A program made the translations under genes and the position numbers. 64,000 nucleotides of DNA, from contig NZ_QYUL01000002.1 in the NCBI RefSeq assembly GCF_003590795.1, positions 923,001 through 987,000 on the forward strand. The letters are read 5' to 3'. Below the pieces are notes generated by a model. The model was given only the letters and a program-made list of their open reading frames with translations. It made no database searches and was not told the DNA's origin. Each line of letters begins with the position of its first letter. Positions within the stretch are counted from its first letter, which is position 1. This DNA is from Azospirillum cavernae (GTDB taxonomy: Bacteria > Pseudomonadota > Alphaproteobacteria > Azospirillales > Azospirillaceae). Below are positions 8,447 to 17,047 of this stretch, piece after piece.

Positions 8447-10825
8447 ATGGCGGACGTGGCGGGTTTGGGCGGCTGGTTCTGGAACAGAGCGAACCGGCGG
8501 CGCGCCGCCGAACAAGACGCCATGGCGCGGGACGCGGCGGCGCGTCTGGCGGCTGATCACGCCGGGCAATTGGCCGCCGCGCAACTGGAAGCCTCGCCCT
8601 GGCCCTGGTGCGCCTGGAGCGCGGCGGGGGAGGGGCGCCTGTCCGCCGAGGCGGGCGCCCTGTTGGGAATCGACCACGCCGACGCGCTGACCCAGACGTT
8701 GAACGCCCCGGACCTGCCCGACGCGCTGGTGGCGCTGCGCCGCGACGGAACCCCGTTCCGCTGCGTGGCGCAGACGACGGATGGCCGCTCGCTGGCGCTG
8801 ACCGGGCGGCGGGGCGGGGCGGACGCAGCGTCTTGGAGCGTTGTGTGGATCGAGGACGTCACCGCCACCGCCGCCGCCACGAACGCCGCGCGGGAGCAGG
8901 ACGCCGCCCGCGCCGCCGCCGAAACCGCCTTGGCCGATCTGCGCGCCGCCGTTGACGCGTTGCCGATTCCGGTTTGGCTGCGCGACGGGGCGCTGAACCT
9001 GTCCTGGTGCAACCGGGCCTACGCCCGCGCGGTGGACGCCTCCCCCGCCGCCGCCTTGGCCGAACGAAGCGAACTGGCCCCCGGCGGGGCTGGGCGGGCG
9101 CTGGCCGAACGGGCGCGCGGCGGCGGCTTTGCCCAGTCGGCGCGTTTTCCGATCGTCATCGGCACCGAGCGCCGGTTGCTGGACGTCACCGAAGCGCCGC
9201 TGTCCGCCTCCCACCCGGCGGCGGCGGGCGGGGGAGTCCAACTGGTCGGCTACGCGCTGGACCAGACGCCGTTGGAGGAGGCGCGGGACGAACTCAGCCG
9301 CCATCTTGCCGCCCACGCCGAGGTGCTGGAACGGCTGGGCAGCGCCATCGCCATTTTTGGGGCCGACACCCGCCTGAAATTCTTCAACCAGGCCTACGCC
9401 CGCCTGTGGAATCTGGATGAAGGGTGGTTGCGCGGCGAACCGACCAACGCCGAAGTGCTGGAGGAGCTGCGCAGCCGCCGCCGCCTGCCGGAATACGCCG
9501 ATTACCAGACCTTCAAGCGCGAACGGCTGACCCGCTACACCCATTTGATCGAGCCGGTGGAAGAGCTTCTCCATCTGCCCGACGGCACGACGCTGCGCCA
9601 CATGGCGGCCCCGCATCCGCTGGGCGGACTCATCACCATTCTGGAGGACGTCACCAACACGCTGGCGCTGGAATCCTCCTACAACACCCTGATGGCCGTG
9701 CAGCGGGAGACGCTGGACAATCTGGCGGAGGGCATCGCCGTGTTTGGCGGCGATGGCCGCTTGAAGCTGTTCAACCCGGCCTTCGCCCGCGTCTGGGATC
9801 TGCATGACGAGGATTTGCAGGGGGAACCGCACATCGCCGACGTGATCGAGCGGATGCGCCCGCTTTTGCACGCGGCGTCCTCGGATGATCGTGATCCGGC
9901 TTTGGCGGATGGGCCGGATGGATCGGATTCTGCGCTGGATGGGGCGGCGGATGAGGATTGGGAAGCGCTGAAGGACGAGTTGATCGGCGCGACGCTGGAA
10001 CGCGCCGTCCGCTCCGGCCGGGTGGAGCGCAGCGACGGTTCTGTGGTGGAGTTCTCCACCCTGCCGTTGCCCGACGGCGCGGTGTTGAACAGCTATCTGG
10101 ACGTCACCGACGGGGCGCGGCTGGAACAGGCGCTGCGCGCCTCCAACGCCGCGCTGGAGGCCGCCGACCAGTTGAAGGGGGAGTTCGTCGCCAGCGTCTC
10201 CCACCATCTGCGCGCGCCGCTGACCGGCATCGTCGGGCTGGCGGAAAGCTTGACCGCGCCCGCATCCGGCGGGTTGAGCGCGGCGCAGGCCGCCTGCGTC
10301 CAGGGCGTGCTGGACACCGCAAAGCGGGCGTTGGACCTGATCGGCGACGCCGCCGGGCTGACCAGCCTGGGGGTGGGCGTCACCACGCTGGAGCGCGGCA
10401 CGGTCGACATCGCCGAGTTGCTGGACGGGGTGGCCGGGCTGACGCGGGAATGGGCGCGTCGCGCCGGTTTGCGGCTGGAATTGCACGCCCCGGCCCGGCT
10501 GGGCAGCGTCGAGGGCGACGGCAAGCGGCTGAAACAGGCGCTGTTCACCCTGGTGGTCGCCGCCATCCGCCACCCGCCGCCTGACCGCCGCATCCGCCTG
10601 TCCGGCCAGCGCGCCGACGACCGGGTGATCCTGGCGGTGAGCGCCGCCGCCCAACCACCGGGCGACGCCGCCCCGGCGGCGACGGTGGTGTCGGCGCTGT
10701 CGCTGGCCCGCAACGTCGCCGAACTGCACGGTGGGCGGCTGGAGTCGGGGGACGGCGGCGGGCGCGGCGCGCTGGTCCGCTGCGTCCTGCCGCTGCGGGC
10801 AGCGGTGAACGGCGCGCGCGGGTAG
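8447..10825 (+). CDS. Multi-PAS histidine-kinase-like protein with a degenerate ATP-binding domain
   Basis: 792 aa, no signal peptide or convincing membrane helix, so probably cytoplasmic. PAS-like units start near residues 45, 165, 300 (I-A-I-F-G-A-D-T-R-L-K-F-F-N-Q-A-Y) and 425 (I-A-V-F-G-G-D-G-R-L-K-L-F-N-P-A-F). A HisKA-like helix carries S-H-H-L-R-A-P-L with His586. In the catalytic domain the N box reads L-F-T-L-V-V-A-A-I-R without the Asn, and no D-x-G-x-G box can be found before the final G-G-G-R-G-A-L-V-R-C-V-L-P. It is therefore likely a phosphatase, a scaffold or a signalling pseudokinase rather than an ATP-dependent kinase. In many alphaproteobacteria a large PAS kinase sits just before tsaE; here ~6 kb separates them. 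Confidence 0.8.
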   Translation: MADVAGLGGWFWNRANRRRAAEQDAMARDAAARLAADHAGQLAAAQLEASPWPWCAWSAAGEGRLSAEAGALLGIDHADALTQTLNAPDLPDALVALRRDGTPFRCVAQTTDGRSLALTGRRGGADAASWSVVWIEDVTATAAATNAAREQDAARAAAETALADLRAAVDALPIPVWLRDGALNLSWCNRAYARAVDASPAAALAERSELAPGGAGRALAERARGGGFAQSARFPIVIGTERRLLDVTEAPLSASHPAAAGGGVQLVGYALDQTPLEEARDELSRHLAAHAEVLERLGSAIAIFGADTRLKFFNQAYARLWNLDEGWLRGEPTNAEVLEELRSRRRLPEYADYQTFKRERLTRYTHLIEPVEELLHLPDGTTLRHMAAPHPLGGLITILEDVTNTLALESSYNTLMAVQRETLDNLAEGIAVFGGDGRLKLFNPAFARVWDLHDEDLQGEPHIADVIERMRPLLHAASSDDRDPALADGPDGSDSALDGAADEDWEALKDELIGATLERAVRSGRVERSDGSVVEFSTLPLPDGAVLNSYLDVTDGARLEQALRASNAALEAADQLKGEFVASVSHHLRAPLTGIVGLAESLTAPASGGLSAAQAACVQGVLDTAKRALDLIGDAAGLTSLGVGVTTLERGTVDIAELLDGVAGLTREWARRAGLRLELHAPARLGSVEGDGKRLKQALFTLVVAAIRHPPPDRRIRLSGQRADDRVILAVSAAAQPPGDAAPAATVVSALSLARNVAELHGGRLESGDGGGRGALVRCVLPLRAAVNGARG

Positions 10826-11114
10826 GCCGATGCAAGGGCGGGCGCGCGCATTTGGAAACAAGGCCGTCGCTTGAGGAGAAAGACCAGCGCAAACAGCGCC
10901 ATGCAGGGTTGATGTGTTGAAAAAATTGCCGTGTGATGGTGTTGTAAGAGATGAACAATACGCGACAGAGCGCTTCTCAAGCGCAGGTGATCGGTTGGCG
11001 CGCAACGCCAAAGGGGTGTCGGCAGCCAGATGCAAGAGGTCACGGTCCGTCTGCGAAATCTGATGGAACACCGCGAGGCCGCCAGAACAGCCGCCACTGC
11101 AAGATATAGGTTGT

Positions 11115-11513
11115 ATGATGTCGATCTATAGGAAAAAACCGTCCTTGACGCGTGCGTTGCGTCTTCTTTTGGCTTTTTTTATCGCTCCATCTTTATCTTC
11201 GGCACCTTTTTTCCTTATTCATTTTATTCCAGGTATTGTAACATTAATGTATGGTTTGTTTGTAAGCGTATTTTTTGGCTTCCCTGCGTACACAATCATG
11301 AAATCGAAGAAAATTGTAAATCTTAGATCTTATGTATTAGTGGGGGGATTTGTTGGTTCAATTCCAGTACTTTCATTGTCTATATCTGCGCTTTTTTCTG
11401 GTCATGGAATTGAACCATTCCTTAATATTTTCGCTATTTGTGTCCCGGTGGCCGGCTTCAGCTCCATCGGAGGGTTGCTCTTCTGGCTGATTGCGCGGCC
11501 CGACCTCACATAA
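11115..11513 (+). CDS. Small AT-rich integral membrane protein of unknown function
   Basis: 132 aa with four predicted membrane segments: L-L-L-A-F-F-I-A-P-S-L near residue 17, G-I-V-T-L-M-Y-G-L-F-V-S-V-F-F-G near 40, V-L-V-G-G-F-V-G-S-I-P-V-L near 75, and F-S-S-I-G-G-L-L-F-W-L-I-A near 116. The DNA of 11100-11445 is strikingly AT-rich with A/T-ending codons, unlike everything around it; the last ~65 bp return to the local GC-rich style. This suggests horizontal acquisition, possibly with recombination at the 3' end. Start is ATG 11115 or the adjacent ATG 11118; the ribosome-binding site is weak. I do not recognise the family. Confidence 0.6.
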   Translation: MMSIYRKKPSLTRALRLLLAFFIAPSLSSAPFFLIHFIPGIVTLMYGLFVSVFFGFPAYTIMKSKKIVNLRSYVLVGGFVGSIPVLSLSISALFSGHGIEPFLNIFAICVPVAGFSSIGGLLFWLIARPDLT

Positions 11514-11609
11514 AGGCGCAGGGGGCGTACCCTCTTTGTTTTTGGCGCTTCATCGTTGTGAAAGGAGCGAATGCCAAGATGGCCCATCCCCCAATGCCCG
11601 TGATGCACG

Positions 11610-11632
11610 CGCCACCTCCGGCTTGGGTGGCG
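11610..11632 (-). terminator. Possible hairpin downstream of the sensor-kinase gene
   Basis: A 7-bp stem (CGCCACC / GGTGGCG) with a 9-base loop sits ~20 bp past the kinase stop codon. No T-run follows on either strand, so termination is uncertain. Confidence 0.3.
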
Positions 11633-11652
11633 GGCGTAGGGACGGGTGGGGA

Positions 11653-13101
11653 TCAGCGCGGCAGCGTCACCGTCACCCGCAAGCCGCCCTCCGCCCGGTT
11701 TTCGAGCGCGATGTCGCCGCCATGGCCGCGAATGATGGTGCGCGCGGTGGACAGCCCCAACCCAACCCCGCCGGTGTCGCGGGAGCGCGAGCGCTCCAGC
11801 CGGTAGAAGGGGGCGAAGACCTTCTCGAACTCGTCCACCGGGATGCCGGGGCCGTTGTCGTCGATGGCGACGCGGGCGTGGCCGTCCTCCAGCGTCAGAC
11901 GGATGGTGAAGCCGCCGCCATAGGCGATGGCGTTGTCCATCAGATTGGCGAAGGCGCGGCGCAGCGCCACCGGGCGGCCCTCCGCCACCGCGTGGGCCGG
12001 ACCGTCATAGACGGCGTCATGGCCGGAATCGACGCGGTCGTCGCACAGGCTTTGCAGCAGATCAGCCAGATCCAGCCGCCCGCGCGGCTCGCGCTTGGCG
12101 TCGTCACGGGCGAAGGCCATGGTGGCGGCGATCATCGCTTCCATTTCGTCCAGATCGGCCAGCATCCGGCGCTGCATCTCCGGGTCGTCCACCAGCTCGG
12201 CGCGCAGGCGCAGGCGGGTCAACGGCGTGCGCAAATCATGGCTGATCGCCGCCAGCATTTGCGTGCGGTCGGCGACGAAGCGGGCCAGCCGCCCTTGCAT
12301 CCGGTTGAAGGCGCGGGTGGCGGCGCGCAGCTCGCGCGGGCCGGTTTCGGGCAGCGGTTCGCTCCCCTCTCCCACGCCCAGCCGTTCGGCGGCGCTGGCG
12401 AATCCGGCCAGCGGCGCGGTGAAGCGTCGGGCCGCGAGCAGCGACAGCGCCATAATCACCGCCACCACCCCGCCCATCCACAAGGCGAAGCGCAGCAGCC
12501 GGAACGGCCCGTCCAGCGGATCGCCGCCGGAAAAACTCAGCCATGAGCCGTCGGTCAACTGCACCGACAGCCGGACATGCGGCCCCCAGCGCCGTTCGTC
12601 AGACTCGCCGGGAAAGGGCGGCGGGCCGAAGGGGCGGCGCAGGTCGGGCGGCGGGCCGTCGCCGGGCGGCGGTCCATCGGGGCGGCGCGTTCCATCGGGG
12701 CCGCCGCGCCGCTCAACCTCGACCAGAATGGCGCGGGCGGGCGACCCCAGCGATTCGCGCAGATGCCGCCGCAGCCCGTCCCACCGCCCGCCGCCCATGT
12801 CCTGCCGGACGGGTGGGCGTTCGCGCGCCCATTCGACCCGCAACACCGGATCGTCGAGCGCCCCGACCAGACGGTCGCGGTCGGTCTGCGGGGTGCTTTC
12901 CACCAGTTGGACAATCGCGGTGACGCGTTGAATCAGCACGCCGGGGCCATGGATCGGCGGGCCTTCGCTGCGGTCGGTCAGATAGATCAGGGCGCTGACC
13001 GCCTGGGTCAGCAGCAGGGCCAGCACGACGGTCAAGGCCATGCGGGCGGCGATGCTGTCGGGAAAGGCGAAGCGGCGCAGGGCCTTGGCGGTCATAGTCA
13101 A
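11653..13101 (-). CDS. EnvZ/CpxA-like membrane sensor histidine kinase
   Basis: 482 aa. TM1 ~22-41, periplasmic loop ~42-202 containing an unusual Pro/Gly/Arg-rich stretch (~132-165), TM2 ~205-224, HAMP ~225-278, HisKA with His288 (A-A-I-S-H-D-L-R-T-P-L-T-R-L), N box N-L-M-D-N-A-I-A-Y at ~387, G1 box D-D-N-G-P-G-I-P at ~414 and a G-V-G-L-G-L-S motif. It senses an envelope signal and phosphorylates the response regulator whose gene overlaps its start by 4 bp (13098-13101). The Spy/CpxP-like protein encoded divergently suggests the pair monitors periplasmic protein folding or metals. Functional residues all look intact. Confidence 0.92.
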   Translation of the reverse strand: MTMTAKALRRFAFPDSIAARMALTVVLALLLTQAVSALIYLTDRSEGPPIHGPGVLIQRVTAIVQLVESTPQTDRDRLVGALDDPVLRVEWARERPPVRQDMGGGRWDGLRRHLRESLGSPARAILVEVERRGGPDGTRRPDGPPPGDGPPPDLRRPFGPPPFPGESDERRWGPHVRLSVQLTDGSWLSFSGGDPLDGPFRLLRFALWMGGVVAVIMALSLLAARRFTAPLAGFASAAERLGVGEGSEPLPETGPRELRAATRAFNRMQGRLARFVADRTQMLAAISHDLRTPLTRLRLRAELVDDPEMQRRMLADLDEMEAMIAATMAFARDDAKREPRGRLDLADLLQSLCDDRVDSGHDAVYDGPAHAVAEGRPVALRRAFANLMDNAIAYGGGFTIRLTLEDGHARVAIDDNGPGIPVDEFEKVFAPFYRLERSRSRDTGGVGLGLSTARTIIRGHGGDIALENRAEGGLRVTVTLPR

Positions 13102-13844
13102 GCGCCCGCGCTGACGGTCGGGGTGAACAGATAACCGCCGCCGCGCACCGTCTTGATGAGGGTCGGTTCCGCCGGGTCGGGTTCGATTTTGCGGCGCAGG
13201 CGGCTGACCTGGACATCGACCGAACGGTCGAACGGAACCGCCGACCGCCCGCGCGCCAGATCCAGAAGCTGGTCGCGGTTCAGCACCCGTTGGGGATGTT
13301 CGACAAAGGCGACGAGCAGGTCGTATTCCCCGGCGGACAGTTGCACCAGCACACCGTCGGCGGAGCGTAGCTCGCGCTTGGTGATGTCCAGCGACCAGCC
13401 TTCAAAGCGCATCACCGTGCCGGCCCCCCCGCCCCCGCCGCCCGCCACCGGCGGGGCCGAGGCCCGGCGCAGCACCGCCTTGATCCGGGCCAGCAATTCG
13501 CGCGGGCTGAAGGGTTTGGCCAGATAATCGTCGGCCCCCATCTCCAGCCCGACGATGCGGTCGGTTTCCTCGCCCATCGCCGTCAGCATGATGACCGGGG
13601 TTTGCGCCGTGGCGGGCACGGCGCGCAGGCGGCGGCAGAGCGACAGCCCATCCTCCCCCGGCATCATCAGATCCAGAACGATGAGATCGACGCGCGCGCT
13701 GTCCAGCGTGCGCAGCATCTCCGCCCCATCCTTGACCCCGGTGACACGGAAGCCGTGCTTGGTCAGGAACTGGGCGACGAGCGAGCGGATTTCGCGGTCG
13801 TCATCGACGACCAGAAGGTGGGGGATGCGGTCCATGCCGACCAT
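13098..13844 (-). CDS. OmpR-family response regulator, partner of the adjacent kinase
   Basis: 248 aa (M-V-G-M-D-R-I; Met4 is an alternative start). Receiver domain with acidic pocket V-V-D-D-D (residues 12-16), phosphoacceptor Asp58 (I-V-L-D-L-M-M-P), and the switch Lys in Y-L-A-K-P-F. A glycine-rich linker (A-G-G-G-G-G-G-A-G) precedes a winged-helix DNA-binding domain ending R-G-G-G-Y-L-F. Its stop overlaps the kinase start. The 222-bp gap to the divergent Spy-like gene carries four GTAAC/GTTAC half-sites that are the likely operator, implying autoregulation and control of the Spy-like gene. Confidence 0.93.
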   Translation of the reverse strand: MVGMDRIPHLLVVDDDREIRSLVAQFLTKHGFRVTGVKDGAEMLRTLDSARVDLIVLDLMMPGEDGLSLCRRLRAVPATAQTPVIMLTAMGEETDRIVGLEMGADDYLAKPFSPRELLARIKAVLRRASAPPVAGGGGGGAGTVMRFEGWSLDITKRELRSADGVLVQLSAGEYDLLVAFVEHPQRVLNRDQLLDLARGRSAVPFDRSVDVQVSRLRRKIEPDPAEPTLIKTVRGGGYLFTPTVSAGA

Positions 13845-13881
13845 GATCGGGCGGCGCGTGGCGCAGGTGAAGGGAAAATGT

Positions 13882-13924
13882 GTAACGCTCGGTTACGGGA
13901 ACTCCTGCGGTTACACAGCGTTAC
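13882..13924. promoter_or_regulatory. Four-half-site operator between the response regulator and the spy-like gene
   Basis: GTAAC at 13882-13886 and GTTAC at 13892-13896, 13910-13914 and 13920-13924. Within each pair the half-sites are exactly 10 bp apart, one helical turn, and the pairs are 18 bp apart. OmpR/CpxR-type regulators bind pairs of ~5-bp half-sites with this spacing (the CpxR box is GTAAA-N5-GTAAA). The position between divergent genes fits dual control. Confidence 0.7.
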
Positions 13925-14066
13925 CAAATGACCGGCTTGCGGACATCGTTCGGCAACGTCGGGGGCGCATCGTCTGGTCATCGGGAACGCGGCGCCTCAC
14001 AGGCTTTTCTCTCCGCCGCTCCCTCCGACATCGCCTTTTCATTCGTGCTCTTAAGGAGTCTCCACC

Positions 14067-14624
14067 ATGAAACGCGCCCTTCTGACCTCCGCCGTGCTGA
14101 TCGCTGGCCTCGGCCTGGCTCTGCCGGTCTTCGCCCAGCCCGACCGCGCGCCGGGCATGGGCGGGCCGGGCCAGGGACCGGATCGCCACTTCGGTCGGAT
14201 GTGCGAGGACCAGGACGCCCATCTGGCGGGCAAGCTGGCCTTCGCCGAAAAGAAGCTGCGGATCACCGACGCGCAGCGCCCGGCCTGGACCAAATTCGCC
14301 GACGCCGCCCGCGCCAGCCTGAAGCCGACGCAGGATCTGTGCGCCAAGATGAAGGACCAGCCGATGCCGACCGCGCTGCCGCAGCGGCTTGAGCGGATGG
14401 AAACCATGATGCAGACCCACCTGCAACAGATCCAAGGCGTCCGCCCGGCCTTGATCGACCTGTACGCCCAACTGACGCCCGATCAGCAGAAGACCGCCGA
14501 CAGCCTCCTGCCCCATCGCGGCGGGCCGGGCATGGGCGGAATGGGCGGCGGCATGGGGCATGGCCCCCGCCATGACGGCGAGCGTGGCCCCGGCCCCGGC
14601 GGCAAGCCGCAGGACGTCAAGTAA
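14067..14624 (+). CDS. Spy/CpxP-family periplasmic protein with a Met/His/Gly-rich tail
   Basis: 185 aa, with a good AAGGAG site before the ATG. Signal peptide residues 1-23 with a cleavage motif V-F-A before Q24. Mature helical body with an I-T-D-A-Q box (~66-70) and the family motif L-T-P-D-Q-Q (136-141). Two Cys (46, 92) could form a disulfide. Residues 150-185 are Gly/Met/His-rich (G-M-G-G-M-G-G-G-M-G-H-G), as in metal-binding periplasmic proteins. Family members are ATP-independent chaperones or feedback inhibitors of CpxA-type kinases. Divergence from a two-component pair, with a shared operator, fits that role. Confidence 0.85.
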   Translation: MKRALLTSAVLIAGLGLALPVFAQPDRAPGMGGPGQGPDRHFGRMCEDQDAHLAGKLAFAEKKLRITDAQRPAWTKFADAARASLKPTQDLCAKMKDQPMPTALPQRLERMETMMQTHLQQIQGVRPALIDLYAQLTPDQQKTADSLLPHRGGPGMGGMGGGMGHGPRHDGERGPGPGGKPQDVK

Positions 14625-14742
14625 AGCGCAGGAGTTGCGCCCAGACCACCGTATCAACCCGTGCAACCAAGGAGACCTGATCCACGCTTCCCCCCTGAGC
14701 GACGGCTGATCCCCAGCCCCCCAAGCAGCCGCCGCCAAGACG

Positions 14743-14782
14743 CAGGCCGCCGGATCCCCCATCCGGCGGCCTGTCTTGTTTT
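14743..14782. terminator. Intrinsic terminator, 13-bp stem
   Basis: CAGGCCGCCGGAT / ATCCGGCGGCCTG with a 5-C loop, followed by TCTTGTTTT. It lies between the spy-like gene (+) and the convergent DUF29 gene (-). Confidence 0.85.
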
Positions 14783-14824
14783 GGTCTGCCTTGTTTGGCG
14801 GGTCGGCTTGCCTTCGCCGCCGCG

Positions 14825-15259
14825 TCAGTCCGGCCAGAAATCGGCGTCGATGACGCGCTCGAACGGCCAGGGGCAGAGCGTCGGGAAGGTCGCCTCAGGA
14901 AGGCCGGTTTCCCGTTCGGCCCCAATCAGGGCGTCGCTGTAAGCGTCGGCGATGGTTTCGTCGAGCATCGCTTGCAGGCTGGGATTTTTGCGCAGATGGC
15001 GGGCGATCCGGTTGCGCTGTTCCTTGATGGTCAAACGCCAACTGTTGCCACGCAGATTGGGTTGAAAGCGCCATTTCAGCAGGTGCAGGAGCAGAACGGT
15101 CAGCCGGTTTTCCAATTGCTGCTGTTCGCTGCGCCCCATGCTTTCGATCTCCTCGGCGATGTGCGCGACGTCGGCGGAGGACAATCGACCCGAGCGCAAC
15201 AACGCCGCCTGTTCGGTTGTCCAGGCGTAGAAATCACGGTCGTAGAGGCTGGCGCTCAT
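14825..15259 (-). CDS. DUF29 family protein
   Basis: 144 aa from the ATG at 15259 (M-S-A-S-L-Y-D-R-D-F-Y-A-W-T). The DUF29 pattern is clear: Y-x-x-D-F-Y-A-W-T-x-x-Q-A-x-L-L-R, then H-I-A-E-E-I-E-S-M-G-R-S-E, then L-L-x-H-L-L-K-W-R-F-Q-P, and the C-terminal A-D-F-W-P. All helical, cytoplasmic, no known enzyme activity. DUF29 genes are abundant and often multicopy in cyanobacteria and alphaproteobacteria. It is a single gene with no operon partner here. Confidence 0.85.
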   Translation of the reverse strand: MSASLYDRDFYAWTTEQAALLRSGRLSSADVAHIAEEIESMGRSEQQQLENRLTVLLLHLLKWRFQPNLRGNSWRLTIKEQRNRIARHLRKNPSLQAMLDETIADAYSDALIGAERETGLPEATFPTLCPWPFERVIDADFWPD

Positions 15260-15366
15260 GGCGTGTGCTCCCGATGTCGTTCGCCGCCGTCGCGTCGGGG
15301 AACCGGGACGCCGGGCGGGCGTCGCCAGTTTACGCCCGGAGTCCCTGTTGGGCCAATGGAGTTGGC

Positions 15367-16386
15367 TCAGGCGCCCGGCACGCCCTTGGAGGTCGAATAT
15401 TCGAAATGCAGGGCTTCGCCCGGATGGACCATCGGGTGGATGGCGTGGGCGGCCTGGGCCGCTTCGGAGAAGCCGCACAGGATCAGCTTCAGCTTGCCGG
15501 GGTAGGTGGCGATGTCGCCGATGGCGAAGATGCCGGGCGCGCTGGTGGCGCAGCCGGGCAGCGACACGGCGATGTGGCTGCGCTCCAGATCCAGGCCCCA
15601 ATCGGCGATCGGCCCCAGATTCATCGACAGGCCGAAGAAGGCCAGCATGGCGTCGGCGGGAACCGCCTTTTCCTCGCCGTCCAGGGTGGCGACGCGCACG
15701 GCGGTCAGTTGACCGTCGGATCCCTCCAGCCCGGCCAATTGATAGGGAACCACCATCTCGATCTTGCCCTCGCGCGCCAGCGCGTCCAGCCGGGCGACGC
15801 TTTCGGGCGCGGCGCGGAATTTGGCGCGGCGGTGGACCAGCGACACCTTGTCCGCGACCTCGGCCAGCGACAGCGCCCAATCGACCGCCGAATCGCCGCC
15901 CCCGGCGATGACGACGCGCTTACCGGCGAAATCCTGGCGGCGGCGCACCATGTAGAAGACCGACGTTCCTTCAAACGACTCCAACCCGTCGAGCGGCGGG
16001 CGATTCGGGCCGAAGGCGCCGCAACCGGCGGCGATGATGACCGCCTGGGCGTCGATCCGAACGCCCTTGTTGGTTTCGACCAGCCAACGCCCCTCGTCGC
16101 TGCGGGTCAGTTTTTCGACCTGCTGGCCCAGATGATAGGTGGGGGCGAAGGGCGCGGCCTGCTCGGCCAGACGGTCGATCAGGGCGGCGGCCTCGATGGC
16201 CGGGTGGGCGGGGATGTCGTAGATCGGCTTTTCGGGGTACAGCGCCGTGCATTGGCCGCCGACCATGTCGAGCGCGTCCACGACGTGGCAGCGCATTTTC
16301 AACATGCCGCATTCAAACACGGCGAACAGCCCGACGGGACCGGCGCCAACAATGACGACATCGGTGCGGTGGACACTCTGCGACAT
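15367..16386 (-). CDS. Ferredoxin-NADP+ reductase, thioredoxin-reductase-like type
   Basis: 339 aa from the ATG at 16386 (AAGGA ribosome site); an upstream Met at 16434 would add 16 unconserved residues. FAD site V-I-V-G-A-G-P-V-G-L-F (11-21), NADP site V-I-A-G-G-G-D-S-A-V-D-W-A (~160-175), and a C-terminal FAD motif G-I-F-A-I-G-D-I-A. The Cys-x-x-Cys of thioredoxin reductase is absent, which together with the G-G-Q-C-T-A-L-Y-P-E-K motif marks the YumC-type ferredoxin/flavodoxin reductase. It would supply low-potential electrons from NADPH. It is divergent from the next gene and is transcribed alone. Confidence 0.88.
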   Translation of the reverse strand: MSQSVHRTDVVIVGAGPVGLFAVFECGMLKMRCHVVDALDMVGGQCTALYPEKPIYDIPAHPAIEAAALIDRLAEQAAPFAPTYHLGQQVEKLTRSDEGRWLVETNKGVRIDAQAVIIAAGCGAFGPNRPPLDGLESFEGTSVFYMVRRRQDFAGKRVVIAGGGDSAVDWALSLAEVADKVSLVHRRAKFRAAPESVARLDALAREGKIEMVVPYQLAGLEGSDGQLTAVRVATLDGEEKAVPADAMLAFFGLSMNLGPIADWGLDLERSHIAVSLPGCATSAPGIFAIGDIATYPGKLKLILCGFSEAAQAAHAIHPMVHPGEALHFEYSTSKGVPGA

Positions 16387-16630
16387 GAAAGCCAGTTCCT
16401 TGACATCGGATAGGGGGAGACAAAGCTCATCCATTGTCCGATTTTCCGGCGCGGTCAACCCCCGCCGACAGCGCAGCGCCGCCTGGCTTGGCGCGCGCGG
16501 CCTAGGGACAACCCTGATTGGGCGGGTTTGGGGGAATTTGACGGAATTCGTCGGTTGCGCGGGGCCGTTTCCCGCCGGAGAATGTGAAGGGAGCCGCCGC
16601 AATCCGGCCCCGTCGTGCTGGAGGCCATGA

Positions 16631-17047
16631 ATGAGAGAGCTGCGTTGTCTGGTCTTCACCGAGCAAGAGGTGGTCAAGGCGATTTTTGATCGCCGCCGCC
16701 GGATGAACGAGCCGACGCCGACCGGCACGGTGGACAAGGTCGTTTATAAGGATGGCGACAGCGTCGACACCGAACTGTCCATTGTTCACGACGACGGAAC
16801 GCGGGAAAGCCTGACCCTGCCGGAAACGGAGGTGGCCGCCGCCCTGGTCGGCCATTGCATGAACCGGCGCATTCCCCTGCCGGTGGCGTCGGACAAGATG
16901 CTCTACATCATCAACGGCGCGCTGACGTTGATGATTACAATGAACTTCAACAAGGCGCCGCGTCTGGTGGTGACGCCGACTGCCGCCGCCGACGACAGCG
17001 GGCCGGGATTCCGCCCGGCAGCCCGGCGCCGCCGGATCGGCGGCTGA
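16631..17047 (+). CDS. Conserved hypothetical cytoplasmic protein
   Basis: 138 aa with GGAGG upstream of the ATG. No signal peptide or transmembrane segment. N-terminus R-C-L-V-F-T-E-Q-E-V-V-K-A-I, middle V-D-T-E-L-S-I-V-H-D-D-G-T followed by E-S-L-T-L-P-E-T-E-V-A-A-A-L, and a basic C-terminus. The pattern looks like a compact alpha/beta protein of the kind seen in Rhodospirillales genomes, but I do not recognise a named domain. It ends ~90 bp before tsaE and may be the first gene of that operon. Confidence 0.6.
   Translation: MRELRCLVFTEQEVVKAIFDRRRRMNEPTPTGTVDKVVYKDGDSVDTELSIVHDDGTRESLTLPETEVAAALVGHCMNRRIPLPVASDKMLYIINGALTLMITMNFNKAPRLVVTPTAAADDSGPGFRPAARRRRIGG

Noticed and set aside
8354..11071. 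A 905-codon open frame on the minus strand across the PAS protein gene
   Set aside because: It is antisense to a gene with clear PAS and HisKA motifs. Its Arg/Gln/Gly-rich, motif-free sequence is the usual by-product of GC-rich codon usage.
10826..11114. 289-bp gap after the PAS protein, considered as a further gene
   Set aside because: Plus-strand frames are broken by stops. The minus-strand frame runs into the antisense of the PAS gene and has no recognisable features.
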